From Caldimicrobium sp. (GTDB taxonomy: Bacteria; Desulfobacterota; Thermodesulfobacteria; Thermodesulfobacteriales; Thermodesulfobacteriaceae): a stretch of DNA of 45,542 nucleotides. Positions 8,957 through 19,005 of this stretch are shown one piece after another (the first letter of the stretch is position 1; every line of letters begins with the position of its first letter). The translations under genes were made by a program, and so were the position numbers. The DNA lies in assembly GCA_025059715.1 (NCBI GenBank), contig JANXCE010000015.1:1-45542 (forward strand), given 5' to 3'. Below the pieces are notes generated by a model. That model saw nothing but the letters and a program-made list of their open reading frames with translations. It ran no database searches and was not told the DNA's origin.

Positions 8957-9468
8957 AATCTTTAACTATAGCTATATCCTCTTCACTCAGATATATTCCT
9001 GGCACTCCTGTTTTTATTACTCCTGTAGATAAGCTTTTAAACTGGGCTCGTGCGGGTTCCATCTGGCCTATGACTTTTGGTCTTGCTTGCTGTGCCATAG
9101 AAATGATGGCTGCAGGAGCCAGTCATTACGATTTAGATCGCTTTGGCATTATCTTTAGAGCCTCTCCGAGACAAGCGGATTGTCTTATTGTGGCAGGAAC
9201 GGTCACTAAAAAGATGGCTCCTGCGATAAAGAGAGTCTATGAACAGATGCCTGAACCAAAATATGTAATTGCTATGGGAAGTTGTGCCTGCTCAGGGGGT
9301 ATTTTCAAAACTTATTCCACTGTGCAGGGAGTTGATGAATTCTTACCAGTGGACATCTATTTGCCTGGTTGTCCTCCAAGACCTGAAGCTCTACTTTATG
9401 CCTTGGTAACACTGCAAGAGAAAATCATGAATGAAGTAGGTAAGTGGGGATTTTGGAGAAAAAAGTAA
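8947..9468 (+). CDS. nuoB: NADH-quinone oxidoreductase subunit B
   Basis: This peripheral-arm subunit carries the terminal [4Fe-4S] cluster N2. The 173-residue sequence has the adjacent-Cys motif [14 protein letters not shown] near residue 50, MGSCACSGG near 115, and [10 protein letters not shown] near 145, giving the four N2 ligands. The start is GTG at 8947, preceded by GGAGG and overlapping nuoA by 10 nt. Its stop overlaps the preferred nuoC ATG (TAATG). Confidence 0.96.
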   Translation: MGLESLTIAISSSLRYIPGTPVFITPVDKLLNWARAGSIWPMTFGLACCAIEMMAAGASHYDLDRFGIIFRASPRQADCLIVAGTVTKKMAPAIKRVYEQMPEPKYVIAMGSCACSGGIFKTYSTVQGVDEFLPVDIYLPGCPPRPEALLYALVTLQEKIMNEVGKWGFWRKK

Positions 9469-9974
9469 TGAAGGAGATGTTGGAAAAGGTTAAGGAGAAG
9501 TTCAATAAGTTTGTTCTTGCCTTTGAAAACAGGGATTTACCCTGTATTGTAGTTAAGAGAGAAGGTTTTCTTGAGTTAATGAAATTTTTAAAAGAGGAAG
9601 GTTTTAACCATCTTATTGATCTCTGTGGGGTTGATTATCTGAATTACAAACCGGAAAAGAAGCCCGAACGGTTCGAAGTTGTGTATCATCTTTTTAACAT
9701 GAACACTAAAGTGTTACTACGAGTGAAGGTTCCTATTCCAGAGGAGGATTGTTGGCAATATTCTGTAGTTACGCTTTGGAAAACAGCAAATTGGTTTGAG
9801 CGAGAATGTTTTGATATGTTCGGAATAAAATTTAAAGGGCATCCAGATCTAAGAAGGCTCCTCATGCCTGAGGACTGGGAAGGCTACCCTTTGAGAAAGG
9901 ACTATCCTTTAGAGTTGCCTGAAGAGCAAGAGTGGAAGGTTTATAAAGAATTAAAGGCCAGGGGGAGCAAGTGA
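9468..9974 (+). CDS. nuoC: NADH-quinone oxidoreductase subunit C
   Basis: This is the 30-kDa-type peripheral subunit, not fused to NuoD here. From ATG 9468 it is 168 residues. It shows [12 protein letters not shown] near residue 50 and the signature [20 protein letters not shown] near 110, followed by [21 protein letters not shown] longer frame opens at a GTG at 9444, but the ATG at 9468, overlapping the nuoB stop with a GGAG upstream, is the better start. The GTG of nuoD overlaps its stop. Confidence 0.93.
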   Translation: MKEMLEKVKEKFNKFVLAFENRDLPCIVVKREGFLELMKFLKEEGFNHLIDLCGVDYLNYKPEKKPERFEVVYHLFNMNTKVLLRVKVPIPEEDCWQYSVVTLWKTANWFERECFDMFGIKFKGHPDLRRLLMPEDWEGYPLRKDYPLELPEEQEWKVYKELKARGSK

Positions 9975-11203
9975 GCACTCCTTTAATTGAGATAACTTCA
10001 AAGGAGGTTTCGATCAACAACTATGAAGAACCCTTCTATTTAAATTTAGGACCACAGCATCCTTCTACCCACGGAGTGCTTCGGTTGGTTCTTGAACTTG
10101 AGGGAGAAACCATTATTGGGTGTGATCCCCGAATAGGATATCTCCACAGGGGAGTAGAAAAATTAGCGGAGACCCTAAATTATAATCAGACCATAGTTTT
10201 GAGTGACCGCTTAGATTACATAGCATCTGTAGCTAACAATGTGGTTTTTTGTCTTGCCTTTGAAAAACTCTTTGGTATTGAAGTGCCAAGGAGGGCAAAA
10301 TTATTGAGAACGATCGTCGGGGAGATGGCAAGGATTTCTAGTCATCTTTTGTGGCTTGCAACTCATGCCTTAGATATCGGAGCGATGAGCGTTTTTTTGT
10401 ATTGTTTTAGGGATCGGGAACGACTTTTAAATATCTTCGAAAAGATCTGTGGGGCAAGGCTTACCCATAGCTATGTGAGAATAGGTGGGGTGCGATTAGA
10501 CTTTACTCAGGAAATAATTGAAGATTTATATCAATTTACCGAGGAATTTCCCCAATTGATAACTGAATACGAGACACTCATAGATGTTAATCGCATATGG
10601 CTTGAAAGAACAAAGGAAATAGCGATAGTTTCTGCAGAGACTGCTATAAATCTGGGGCTAACAGGTCCAGTTTTAAGGGGATCTGGGGTTGCCTATGACA
10701 TCAGAAAAGTGCGACCCTATGATGCTTACTCAGAAGTTGAATTTGAAGTGCCTGTCGGAGAAAGGGGTGATACCTATGATAGGTATAAGGTTAGGATGAG
10801 AGAGATGAGACAATCAAATTGGATTATAAAGCAATGTCTTGACAAACTTAAGGAGACAGAGGGGGAATCCATTTTAGCGGAAGATGCTCCAGATTTGCTC
10901 CTTCCTGAGAGAGTAAGAGAACCTGAACCTAAACCCCATCCGAAAAAGGGATTTGTTTTTACCGGAAAAGAAGTGCCAGTTGTGCCAGTGGGAGAGGCCT
11001 TTGCAAGTATTGAGTCTCCTAAAGGGGAACTTGCGGTATACGTTATAAGTGATGGAACTAATAAGCCCTGGCGTTTAAGAATTAGGACGCCTTCCTTTGT
11101 TCATATCTCCGCAATACCGGAATTAATTAGAGGACACATGATTGCGGATTTAATAGCGGTGATTGGAACCTTAGATATAGTATTAGGAGATTGCGATAGA
11201 TAG
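9971..11203 (+). CDS. nuoD: NADH-quinone oxidoreductase subunit D
   Basis: This is the 49-kDa-type subunit that forms the quinone pocket with NuoB. The 410-residue protein has [15 protein letters not shown] near residue 28, [12 protein letters not shown] near 55, and ends with [12 protein letters not shown]. The paired CxxC motifs that hold the NiFe site in the homologous group 4 hydrogenases are missing at both ends, so this is a true complex I subunit and not a hydrogenase. Start is GTG at 9971. Confidence 0.96.
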   Translation: MSTPLIEITSKEVSINNYEEPFYLNLGPQHPSTHGVLRLVLELEGETIIGCDPRIGYLHRGVEKLAETLNYNQTIVLSDRLDYIASVANNVVFCLAFEKLFGIEVPRRAKLLRTIVGEMARISSHLLWLATHALDIGAMSVFLYCFRDRERLLNIFEKICGARLTHSYVRIGGVRLDFTQEIIEDLYQFTEEFPQLITEYETLIDVNRIWLERTKEIAIVSAETAINLGLTGPVLRGSGVAYDIRKVRPYDAYSEVEFEVPVGERGDTYDRYKVRMREMRQSNWIIKQCLDKLKETEGESILAEDAPDLLLPERVREPEPKPHPKKGFVFTGKEVPVVPVGEAFASIESPKGELAVYVISDGTNKPWRLRIRTPSFVHISAIPELIRGHMIADLIAVIGTLDIVLGDCDR

Positions 11204-11240
11204 CCATTAGTCATAATCATAAAGTTTTGAGGTAGGGGGG

Positions 11241-12224
11241 ATGGGAGTAGCCCTTTGGTCTGAAATAGTTATATTGGTTGCAGTTGCCCTGTTACTCTTG
11301 CTTGTTGCCCTGTTTCATGTTGCTTATCTCACCTATGCGGAGAGAAAGATTATAGCCAGGATGCAACAGAGATTGGGACCAAATAGAGTTGGCCCAAGGG
11401 GTCTTCTTCAACCTATTGCGGATGTTTTAAAGCTCCTTCACAAGGAAGATATCATACCCTATGGAGTGGATAAACCTATTTTTCACCTTGCTCCTTTGGT
11501 ATCACTGGTGTGTGCAGCTTCTGGGCTTGCCCTCATACCTTTATGGGACACCTTTGTTTTGAGTAATCTTAATGTAGGATTGTTATTTCTTTTGGCTTTA
11601 AGTTCTCTTAGTGCTTATGGAGTTATTCTCTCTGGGTGGGCATCAAACTCTCGGTATGCCTTCCTTGGTGCACTCAGAGCAAGTGCCCAGCTTATAAGTT
11701 ATGAAATAGCCATGTCCTTAGCTTTGCTTTCGGTGGTCCTTATGGCTGGATCCTTCAATCTTCAAGATATTGTTAAGGCCCAGATGGAGAGTCCCTTCAA
11801 AGCCTATATTATTCCGCAGATCATTGCTTTTTTTATCTTTATGGTTTCCGCTATTGCGGAAACTAATAGGGTGCCCTTTGATTTGCCCGAAGCGGAAACA
11901 GAGCTTGTGGCGGGATATTTCGTAGAATATAGTGGTATTAGATTTGCTCTTTTCTATTTAGCGGAATATTTCGGTATGGTAGTAATGTGCGCTTTAGCGG
12001 TAACTTGCTTTTTAGGTGGTTATATTGGCCCCTTTAACATACCGGGGCTCCCCTTTTTTTGGTTCTTATTAAAACTTTATGTGCTCTTATTCTTTTATAT
12101 TTGGGTCCGAGCTACCCTTCCTCGGTATAGGTATGATCAACTAATGGGATTAGGTTGGAAGGTGTTAATACCCTTGGGTCTTCTTAATCTCTTTTTTACT
12201 GCCCTTTTAAAGCTATGGCTCTAA
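11241..12224 (+). CDS. nuoH: NADH-quinone oxidoreductase subunit H
   Basis: This membrane subunit joins the peripheral and membrane arms and lines the quinone channel. The 327-residue, eight-helix protein has YAERKIIARMQQRLGPNRVG near residue 33, LKLLHKEDIIP near 70, and the EtnRxPFDLPEAEtELVAGY signature near 205-225. It is preceded by GAGGTAGGGGGG and directly followed by nuoI. Confidence 0.96.
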   Translation: MGVALWSEIVILVAVALLLLLVALFHVAYLTYAERKIIARMQQRLGPNRVGPRGLLQPIADVLKLLHKEDIIPYGVDKPIFHLAPLVSLVCAASGLALIPLWDTFVLSNLNVGLLFLLALSSLSAYGVILSGWASNSRYAFLGALRASAQLISYEIAMSLALLSVVLMAGSFNLQDIVKAQMESPFKAYIIPQIIAFFIFMVSAIAETNRVPFDLPEAETELVAGYFVEYSGIRFALFYLAEYFGMVVMCALAVTCFLGGYIGPFNIPGLPFFWFLLKLYVLLFFYIWVRATLPRYRYDQLMGLGWKVLIPLGLLNLFFTALLKLWL

Positions 12225-12237
12225 GCGGGAGGGATGT

Positions 12238-12780
12238 GTGCGCCTAATCGAAAGGATATTTCTTCTGGAAATTTTTAAAGGTTTAGCCCTTACCCTGAAA
12301 AAATTTTTATTTGCTAAACCTGTCACTATTCAATATCCAGAAAAAGAGAAAGTTAAGCCAGCTCCTGGTTTTAGAGGAAGACACGCCTTAGTGAGGGATC
12401 CTGAAAGTGGCAACCCCCTCTGTATTGCCTGTATGAGGTGTGTCAAGGTATGTCCTTCAAAGTGTATTTACATTGAATATGAAGTTGAGCCTTCTCTCAA
12501 AAAAAGAAAGATAATTAGATATGACATAGAGGCTATTAGGTGTGTTTACTGTGGCTATTGTGAAGAGATCTGTCCTGTAAACGCGGTAGTTTTAACAGAG
12601 GTTTTTGAGTATCTGGGTTTCAAGAGAGAGGAACTATACTTTACTAAGGAGAAACTTCTTCAAAATTGGGATGAATTTATTATCCAGCAAAAAAGACCCT
12701 ATTTGAATCCCTTCTGGAGGCCTCGGGGTTATCCTGAAAAGATGTTACCAGTAAAGAAAAGAACCTTTACTGGAGTGTAA
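12238..12780 (+). CDS. nuoI: NADH-quinone oxidoreductase subunit I
   Basis: This peripheral Fe-S subunit carries clusters N6a and N6b. The 180-residue protein has two CxxCxxCxxxCP motifs, CIACMRCVKVCP near residue 61 and CVYCGYCEEICP near 101. They follow a GRHALVRDPESGNPLC lead, typical of NuoI. The start is a GTG at 12238, preceded by GGGAGGGATGT. In this operon it would be the natural acceptor from the leading polyferredoxin. Confidence 0.95.
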   Translation: MRLIERIFLLEIFKGLALTLKKFLFAKPVTIQYPEKEKVKPAPGFRGRHALVRDPESGNPLCIACMRCVKVCPSKCIYIEYEVEPSLKKRKIIRYDIEAIRCVYCGYCEEICPVNAVVLTEVFEYLGFKREELYFTKEKLLQNWDEFIIQQKRPYLNPFWRPRGYPEKMLPVKKRTFTGV

Positions 12781-12785
12781 GTTCT

Positions 12786-13322
12786 ATGATTTTAGAGATG
12801 ATTGTATTTATCTACTTGAGCTTAGGCATGATAATTCCAGGAATACTGGCTATAATCTCTAAGAATCCTGTTCATGCGGTTCTCTGGGTTTTGGTCTTAA
12901 TACTTCATCAGGCCTTTATGTTATTTACCCTTGGGTCAGAGTTTCTCACCGCAGTTCAGATAATTGTCTATGCAGGAGCAGTAATAGTTCTCTTTCTCTT
13001 TGTAGTTTACATGATTAATCTTAAAAGAGAGGAAATATGGAAGGTATTTGTCAAGAAAAGTCCCCTTGGTTTCGTAATTTTTTTAATCTTTATCTTTTTT
13101 TTCTTAAAATCCCTTACTTTTTTGACAGCTCTTTCCCCGCATTTTAAGGCTCATCTTCCCTATGATCTTACCCAAGGCACCAATCTATGGTGGATAGCGC
13201 GTTATCTGTTTACGCACTTTTTGTTTCAGTTTGAGTTAGTAGGGGTTTTACTCCTTGTGGTGGTGTTAGGAGCGGTTTTTTTATTGAGGAAATTGAAGGA
13301 GGTGGAGGGTGGTTCCCTTTAA
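12786..13322 (+). CDS. nuoJ: NADH-quinone oxidoreductase subunit J
   Basis: This is a five-helix membrane subunit next to NuoK and NuoA. The 178-residue protein carries NPVHAVLWVL near residue 27 and the FLTAVQIIVYAGAVIVLFLFVVYM helix near 55-78, the family hallmark. Its 3' end overlaps nuoK by 14 nt. Confidence 0.94.
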   Translation: MILEMIVFIYLSLGMIIPGILAIISKNPVHAVLWVLVLILHQAFMLFTLGSEFLTAVQIIVYAGAVIVLFLFVVYMINLKREEIWKVFVKKSPLGFVIFLIFIFFFLKSLTFLTALSPHFKAHLPYDLTQGTNLWWIARYLFTHFLFQFELVGVLLLVVVLGAVFLLRKLKEVEGGSL

Positions 13323-13611
13323 GTATTATGTGGTCCTCAGTTTGATAATTTTTAGTATTGGCCTTTTAGGGGTGCTACTTAGGAAAAATCTTATTATCGT
13401 GCTTGTCTCCTTTGAAATAATTATGAATGGTTTAATGATTTTTTTGGCAAGTGTTTCCTATTACACCAAGGATGTGCAGGGATACATTCTTGTCTTCTTT
13501 TTGCTCGCCTTGGCAGCGGTTGAGGCAGGAGTTGGGTTAACCTTGGTGGTGTTAGTATATAGGAAGCTAAAAAGGATCTATACAGATGAAGTAAATTACT
13601 ATAGAGGTTAG
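13309..13611 (+). CDS. nuoK: NADH-quinone oxidoreductase subunit K
   Basis: This is a three-helix antiporter-like membrane subunit. The 100-residue protein starts at GTG 13309 behind a GGAGG site inside the end of nuoJ. It has LLRKNLIIVLVSFEIIMNG near residue 24 (with the conserved membrane Glu) and FFLLALAAVEAGVGLTLVV near 62 (with the second conserved Glu). Both glutamates used for proton transfer are present. Confidence 0.95.
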   Translation: MVPFKYYVVLSLIIFSIGLLGVLLRKNLIIVLVSFEIIMNGLMIFLASVSYYTKDVQGYILVFFLLALAAVEAGVGLTLVVLVYRKLKRIYTDEVNYYRG

Positions 13612-13615
13612 TTCA

Positions 13616-15586
13616 ATGGTTGGCCAGTCCTTAGAGATAGTTAGAACCTTTGATTTATCTGCTGTTTTAGTTCCCCTTTTACCTTTAGTGGCAAGTGCAT
13701 TAACTCTAATTTTAGGGAGGAAATATTTTCCTCAGAGGCCCTATATTTTGCCCGTTGTCTCTCTTTTTCTCAGTTTTCTGCTTTCTCTGAAATTACTTAT
13801 CGAGGTTCTCTCAGGGAGGATTTACGAATTTGATCTCTATACCTGGTTTGTGGCAGGAAGCCTCAAGGTTGGTTTTGGCTTTTTGATAGATCCCCTCTCG
13901 GTCATGATGCTTTGCATGGTGACTTCCTTATCCCTTCTTATTCATATCTACTCCATAGGTTATATGGAGGGAGATCCCGGTTATTACCGATTTTTTGCTT
14001 ATATTTCTCTGTTTACCTTCTTTATGTTAGTGCTTGTATCTTCTAACAATCTTGTTCAATTGTATCTTGGATGGGAGGGAGTTGGTCTTTGTTCCTATTT
14101 ATTGATTGGCTTTTGGTATGAGAAAAAGAGTGCAAGTGATGCGGCTAAAAAAGCCTTTATCATCAATAGGGTGGGAGACTTTGGCTTTGCCCTTGGAATC
14201 TTTGCTGTGTTTTATTACCTTGGGACCATCTATTATCACGAAATTTTTCAGAGGCTTCCTCAGATTGCCAATAGCTATGTGGGAATTGGAGATCTTGAGA
14301 TTCATCTTCCCTTTTTGTTAGCCTTTTTGCTGTTTTGTGGAGCTATGGGGAAAAGTGCCCAGGTGCCTTTACATACCTGGCTTCCCGATGCGATGGAAGG
14401 CCCAACGCCAGTTTCCGCGCTAATTCATGCGGCAACTATGGTTACAGCTGGTGTCTTTATGGTAGCAAGACTTCATGCCCTTTTTGAACTTAGCCCTTAC
14501 GCTATGGCCATGGTGGCCTTGGTTGGGCTTATAACCTGTTTTATGGCAGCAACAATTGCTCCCACTCAATTTGACATCAAAAGGGTTATAGCCTATTCTA
14601 CTCTCTCTCAGCTTGGCTATATGTTTATGGCTTGCGGCGTAGGGGCCTTTGCTATAGGTATGTTTCATCTCTTCACCCATGCCTATTTTAAAGCTCTCCT
14701 CTTTTTAGGGGCAGGAAGCATAATTCATGCCCTTCACCATGCCCCTGATCCTAACGACATTAGAATAATGGGAGGATTAAGGAAGTTTATGCCCATTACT
14801 TTTTGGACCTTTCTTGTGGCCAGTCTCTCTATCTCCGGTATTCCCGGTTTAGCTGGTTTTTTTAGTAAGGATGAAATCCTGGTATATGCCTTTTTTTCCA
14901 AATATCCCTGGGGAAAATTAGTGTGGTTTGTAGGGCTTGTAGTTGCCTCTTTGACTGCCTTTTATACCTTTAGAATCTTCTTTAAAGCCTTTTGGGGGGA
15001 ATTTAGAGGCCTCGAAGCCCTCCACGGTCATCTTCCCAAAGAGTCACCAAAGGTGATGACAATACCCTTAATAATTCTGTCCTTTGGGGCCATTTTTTCA
15101 GGGTGGCTTGGCATCCCAGAAGCCTTAGGAGGAGGAGCTCAATTTCAAAGGTTCTTGGAGTCTGTGCTTGGTCATCCAGAGTTGCAACCAGTGGATCATA
15201 AAGTGGAATATGGGCTTATGGTTCTCTCCGTGTTAGCAGGCCTCTCTGGGATAGGATTAGCCTATTTAGTTTATGTGCAAAAGCCCGCCTTAGAGACCCT
15301 TTTTTCCTCTAAATTATGCAAACTCTATACCTTTTTATACCGAAAGTGGTACTTTGATGAACTCTATCACAGGATTTTTGTAATTCCTACCCTTTGGCTT
15401 GCAAGAACTGTAGTCAACCTCGTAATGGATGCCTTCATCATAGATTATACTGTTAACGGATCTGCTCACACCACCCATGCAATGGCAGGCCTTTTTAGAA
15501 GATTTCATGCAGGTTTAATTAATTACTACAATTGGTTTATTCTGATAGGGATAATTCTATACTTAATTTTTATTAATTTTAAATAA
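13616..15586 (+). CDS. nuoL: NADH-quinone oxidoreductase subunit L
   Basis: This is the most distal antiporter-like proton-pumping subunit. The 656-residue protein carries YLGWEGVGLCSYLLIGFWY near residue 150 and KSAQVPLHTWLPDAMEGPTP near 245 with the key Lys and His. HAATMVTAGVFM and the C-terminal lateral helix (about 560-656) are also present. Length is normal for the family. Helices continue to the end without truncation. Confidence 0.96.
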   Translation: MVGQSLEIVRTFDLSAVLVPLLPLVASALTLILGRKYFPQRPYILPVVSLFLSFLLSLKLLIEVLSGRIYEFDLYTWFVAGSLKVGFGFLIDPLSVMMLCMVTSLSLLIHIYSIGYMEGDPGYYRFFAYISLFTFFMLVLVSSNNLVQLYLGWEGVGLCSYLLIGFWYEKKSASDAAKKAFIINRVGDFGFALGIFAVFYYLGTIYYHEIFQRLPQIANSYVGIGDLEIHLPFLLAFLLFCGAMGKSAQVPLHTWLPDAMEGPTPVSALIHAATMVTAGVFMVARLHALFELSPYAMAMVALVGLITCFMAATIAPTQFDIKRVIAYSTLSQLGYMFMACGVGAFAIGMFHLFTHAYFKALLFLGAGSIIHALHHAPDPNDIRIMGGLRKFMPITFWTFLVASLSISGIPGLAGFFSKDEILVYAFFSKYPWGKLVWFVGLVVASLTAFYTFRIFFKAFWGEFRGLEALHGHLPKESPKVMTIPLIILSFGAIFSGWLGIPEALGGGAQFQRFLESVLGHPELQPVDHKVEYGLMVLSVLAGLSGIGLAYLVYVQKPALETLFSSKLCKLYTFLYRKWYFDELYHRIFVIPTLWLARTVVNLVMDAFIIDYTVNGSAHTTHAMAGLFRRFHAGLINYYNWFILIGIILYLIFINFK

Positions 15587-15596
15587 GGGAGGCAAG

Positions 15597-17057
15597 GTGG
15601 AGGGATTAGGAATTTTATCCGCTATTTTATGGCTTCCCCTATTAGGTATTCTGGCACTATTTCTTATACCCAGGGAGAAAGAGGAGTTGATTAAGTTAAT
15701 TACTTTGATAACAGTGTTATTAGATTTCATTTTATCCTTGATTTTGCTCCTCAAGTTCGATTATTCAAATCCTGCCTTTCAGTTTGTGGAGAAAAGACCT
15801 TGGTTGGATATAATTAACAGTTTTTATTTTCTTGGGGTCGATGGAATAAGTATTCTCTTTGTGCCTTTATCTACTCTGGTTACCCTGCTTTGTGTTTTGA
15901 TCTCTTGGTATTCGATAGAGGAAAAGATAAAGGAGTTCTATCTTGCCTTATTGTTTACCAACATAGCCATGGTAGGAGTCTTTATCTCCTTAGATTTACT
16001 TCTTTTTTATATCTTCTGGGAAGCCCTTCTTATTCCTATGTATTTAATTATCGGTATTTGGGGAGGACCTCGCAGAATTTACTCTACAATTAAGTTTTTT
16101 CTTTACACCTTTTTTGGTTCTATTTTCTTATTGGTGGCAATTATTTATCTTTTTTTGACCTTTGGAACCTTTGATTATACTTTTCTTGTGGGCAAAGCCC
16201 TGCCCTTTCATGTAGAAAAACTTTTATTTCTTGGGTTCCTTATAGCCTTTGCGGTGAAGGTTCCCATGTGGCCTCTTCATACTTGGTTGCCTGATGCCCA
16301 TACTGAAGCTCCCACTGCAGGTTCAGTAATCTTAGCAGGGATCTTAATAAAGCTTGGCGGATATGGGATGGTGAGATTTTTACTACCCCTATTTCCTCAG
16401 GCAACCCTTTTTTTTGCAAAACTAATCCTGATTCTTTCGGTGATTGCTATAATTTATGCGGGACTTGCTTGCCTCTGGCAGGAGGATCTCAAAAGGCTTA
16501 TTGCTTATAGCTCAGTTAGTCATATGGGTTTTATAACCTTAGGTATATTTTCTTTGAATCCTATTGGAATCAAGGGTGCCTTATTACAAATGATTAATCA
16601 TGGTATTGTCACTGGAGCACTCTTTATGTGCGTGGGAGTGATCTATGACCGGACCCACAGCAGGGCAATAAAATATTACGGTGGGTTAGCTAGCACCTTT
16701 CCTTTGTATGCCGCCTTGTTTATGGTCTTCACCTTAGCAAGCATTGGACTTCCAGGCACAAACGGGTTTATAGGAGAATTTTTAATCCTCCAAGGTGCCT
16801 TTTTAAAGGATAGATTCCTTGTGGTGTTAGCGGCAACTGGAGTAATCATAGGAGCAGCTTACATGCTTTGGCTCTACCAAAGGGTTTTTTTTGAAAAACC
16901 TAGTGCTGGGGTTTATAACTTAGCTCCTATGAGATGGAATGAGCTTACTGCCCTAATCTCTATGGTGTTCCTGGTGTTTTTGATTGGTCTATATCCCAAT
17001 CCTTTTTTGGATCTTATGAGGGTTTCAGTTACCAAATTACTTACTAATTTGCCATAA
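15597..17057 (+). CDS. nuoM: NADH-quinone oxidoreductase subunit M
   Basis: This is the second antiporter-like proton-pumping subunit. The 486-residue polytopic protein has FYIFWEALLIPMYLIIGIWG near residue 137 and VKVPMWPLHTWLPDAHTEAP near 222 with conserved Lys and His. VSHMGFITLG and GLPGTNGFIGEFLIL also match the family. It starts at a GTG behind GGGAGG. Confidence 0.96.
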   Translation: MEGLGILSAILWLPLLGILALFLIPREKEELIKLITLITVLLDFILSLILLLKFDYSNPAFQFVEKRPWLDIINSFYFLGVDGISILFVPLSTLVTLLCVLISWYSIEEKIKEFYLALLFTNIAMVGVFISLDLLLFYIFWEALLIPMYLIIGIWGGPRRIYSTIKFFLYTFFGSIFLLVAIIYLFLTFGTFDYTFLVGKALPFHVEKLLFLGFLIAFAVKVPMWPLHTWLPDAHTEAPTAGSVILAGILIKLGGYGMVRFLLPLFPQATLFFAKLILILSVIAIIYAGLACLWQEDLKRLIAYSSVSHMGFITLGIFSLNPIGIKGALLQMINHGIVTGALFMCVGVIYDRTHSRAIKYYGGLASTFPLYAALFMVFTLASIGLPGTNGFIGEFLILQGAFLKDRFLVVLAATGVIIGAAYMLWLYQRVFFEKPSAGVYNLAPMRWNELTALISMVFLVFLIGLYPNPFLDLMRVSVTKLLTNLP

Positions 17058-17069
17058 GGAGGATTATAG

Positions 17070-18524
17070 GTGGTTACCCCTAGTTTAAATTTTGGCTCCT
17101 TAGCCCTGGAGATGCTACTCCTATTCAGTGGGATTTTCCTATTCCTGGTAGATCACTTCATGAAAAATAAAAACTATGCCTTCTGGGTGTCTGTTCTTAC
17201 GGTAATAGCTTCCCTTTTTATACTTTTGTTTATCCCCTTTGGTGATTTTACAAAGGCCTTTAGAGTTGATTTCTACTCCTCTTCTATAAAATTTCTGCTC
17301 ACCATAGGCTTTTTTTTCTTGCTCTTTCTCTCCTACCCCTATTTGAAGACCTTTTCCGCTCTTAATTTTGGTGAATACTACGGGCTACTATTTTTCTCAC
17401 TGTTTGGAGCTTATGTAATGATCTCCTCTCAGGATTTCTTGACTCTGTTCTTAGGTTTAGAACTTATGAGTGTGTCTCTTTATTTTTTAATTGCCAGTCA
17501 ATTTCTTTATAAAAGGCATGCCCTGGAGGGTTCATTAAAGTATTTTATTGCTGGAGCTGTGTCCGCTACATTTTATATTCTCTTTCTTTGTATCCTTTAC
17601 TATGCCACCGGTTCTATCTATTTTGAAGAGGTTATCAAAAAATTATCTCAGGGTCATCTAAGAGGGGAACTCTTAGTTAGTTTTGTATTTTTCCTGGGGG
17701 CCTTTTCAATAAAACTTTCCTTAGTTCCCTTTCACATGTGGGCACCTGATGCCTATGAGTCTTCACCCTTGCCTATCGTTGTCTTTTTGGCAGGGATCGT
17801 TAAATTTGCCCTTTTAGCAGTGCTCATCAAGGTCCTAATCCTTGCCTTTTCTCCATTAAAATTGGAATTGGGAAAACTAATTATCCCCTTTGCCCTTTTC
17901 TCCATTCTGATAGGCTCTCTGTTGGCCATTAAGCAGGATAATTTAGTTAGACTTCTTGCCTATTCTTCTATAGCTCACATGGGTTTTGCAGTGCTTGGTT
18001 TGACAAGTGGAGAATTTTCTGGTTACGGGTTTTCCCTATTTTATATGTTCGTTTATTTATTTACTACTATTGGAACTTTTGCCCTTTTGATTTACTTTAT
18101 TAAGATAAACACTCATTTATTAAACATTAATAATTTAGCAGGGATAAGTAAAGATTTTCCCCTGTGCTCTTTTCTATTTCTTATTTTCCTTTTCTCCTTA
18201 GCTGGAATCCCTCCCACCGGTGGTTTTATGGCTAAGTTTTATATCTTTGTGATGTTAATCAAGGCTAAATATATAGCGGTAGCTCTTTTGGCGCTTCTCA
18301 TTTCAGTGATTGGTGCCTACCCCTACTTGAGAGTAATCAAAGTTTTATACATGGATGAAGGATTAATCCATTATAAGAAAAAATCTTTCTCTATTTTATT
18401 GACGCTAACTTTAATTGTAGCCACCTTTATAACCCTCCTTTTGGGTATATATCCTAAGCCCCTCTTAGATTTTATTCAACGCACCCTTTTCTTATACCTC
18501 AGTCTTCAATTCTTTCAGTTTTAG
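17070..18524 (+). CDS. nuoN: NADH-quinone oxidoreductase subunit N
   Basis: This is the third antiporter-like subunit and the last gene of the complex I operon. The 484-residue polytopic protein has FLGLELMSVSLYFLIA near residue 130, KLSLVPFHMWAPDAYESSPL near 214, AYSSIAHMGFAVLGL, and SLAGIPPTGGFMAKFYIF near 380. Start is GTG at 17070 behind AAGGAGG. No clear hairpin terminator was found after it. Confidence 0.95.
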   Translation: MVTPSLNFGSLALEMLLLFSGIFLFLVDHFMKNKNYAFWVSVLTVIASLFILLFIPFGDFTKAFRVDFYSSSIKFLLTIGFFFLLFLSYPYLKTFSALNFGEYYGLLFFSLFGAYVMISSQDFLTLFLGLELMSVSLYFLIASQFLYKRHALEGSLKYFIAGAVSATFYILFLCILYYATGSIYFEEVIKKLSQGHLRGELLVSFVFFLGAFSIKLSLVPFHMWAPDAYESSPLPIVVFLAGIVKFALLAVLIKVLILAFSPLKLELGKLIIPFALFSILIGSLLAIKQDNLVRLLAYSSIAHMGFAVLGLTSGEFSGYGFSLFYMFVYLFTTIGTFALLIYFIKINTHLLNINNLAGISKDFPLCSFLFLIFLFSLAGIPPTGGFMAKFYIFVMLIKAKYIAVALLALLISVIGAYPYLRVIKVLYMDEGLIHYKKKSFSILLTLTLIVATFITLLLGIYPKPLLDFIQRTLFLYLSLQFFQF

Positions 18525-18933
18525 TCTCTGCTTTTAGGTGTAATCTTTAAAGGTATGTATGGTTTTTCCGTTGTAGGTGATGTTTAGAAATTTTTCCCGT
18601 TTGAAAAAATGGCCTTTGAAGTGAGAATTAAGTGTAGGTGGAGTCTTGAAAAGTTAGGCCCTTTGGTTCTTAAGAGGGATCAGCCCAAGTATAAGGAGAG
18701 TAATTTGTTAAGGTCGCGGTGGTAGATGAAAAGGGCGGGACTTCTTGAGCTTTTAGAGATCTTTCGAGGGATACTAAGTGGGCCCTGATTTGGGCAACTT
18801 AAGAATATACATACCTTGATCTCTTTGATTGGATAATGGTTATTGAGAAAGGATTAAATGAGCAATGAAAAATAAAAAATTAAAAAAATGGCAAAAAATT
18901 TGGTTATTTGCCTGAGAGTTTCCTTTATGGAAT
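18525..18933. other. Gap between the nuo and sat operons with no recognisable gene
   Basis: Both strands have frequent stops. Short open stretches on the plus strand (around 18620-18720) look like worn-down coding sequence but match no family I recognise. The last third is very A+T rich and leads into the sat promoter. Confidence 0.5.
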
Positions 18934-18960
18934 TTGACTTTCTTAAAAAAATCCTAAAAT
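18934..18960 (+). promoter_or_regulatory. Probable promoter of the sat-aprBA operon
   Basis: TTGACT (18934-18939) and TAAAAT (18955-18960) are separated by 15 nt, slightly short, in an A+T-rich tract. A very strong AAAGGAGGTG ribosome binding site sits just before the sat ATG at 19006. Confidence 0.45.
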
Positions 18961-19005
18961 TCTGGTAAAGAAAAATGATAATTTTTTAGGGAAAGGAGGT
19001 GTAGG

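Noticed and set aside
9971-11203. NuoD as the large subunit of a group 4 NiFe hydrogenase
   Set aside because: The N- and C-terminal CxxC pairs that bind NiFe are absent, and the gene set A-D, H-N is that of complex I.
18905-18935. A CCTGAGAGTTTCC stretch resembling part of a TPP riboswitch before sat
   Set aside because: The rest of the TPP consensus (the distal ACCTGATCTGG-type segment) is missing and the gene is unrelated to thiamine.
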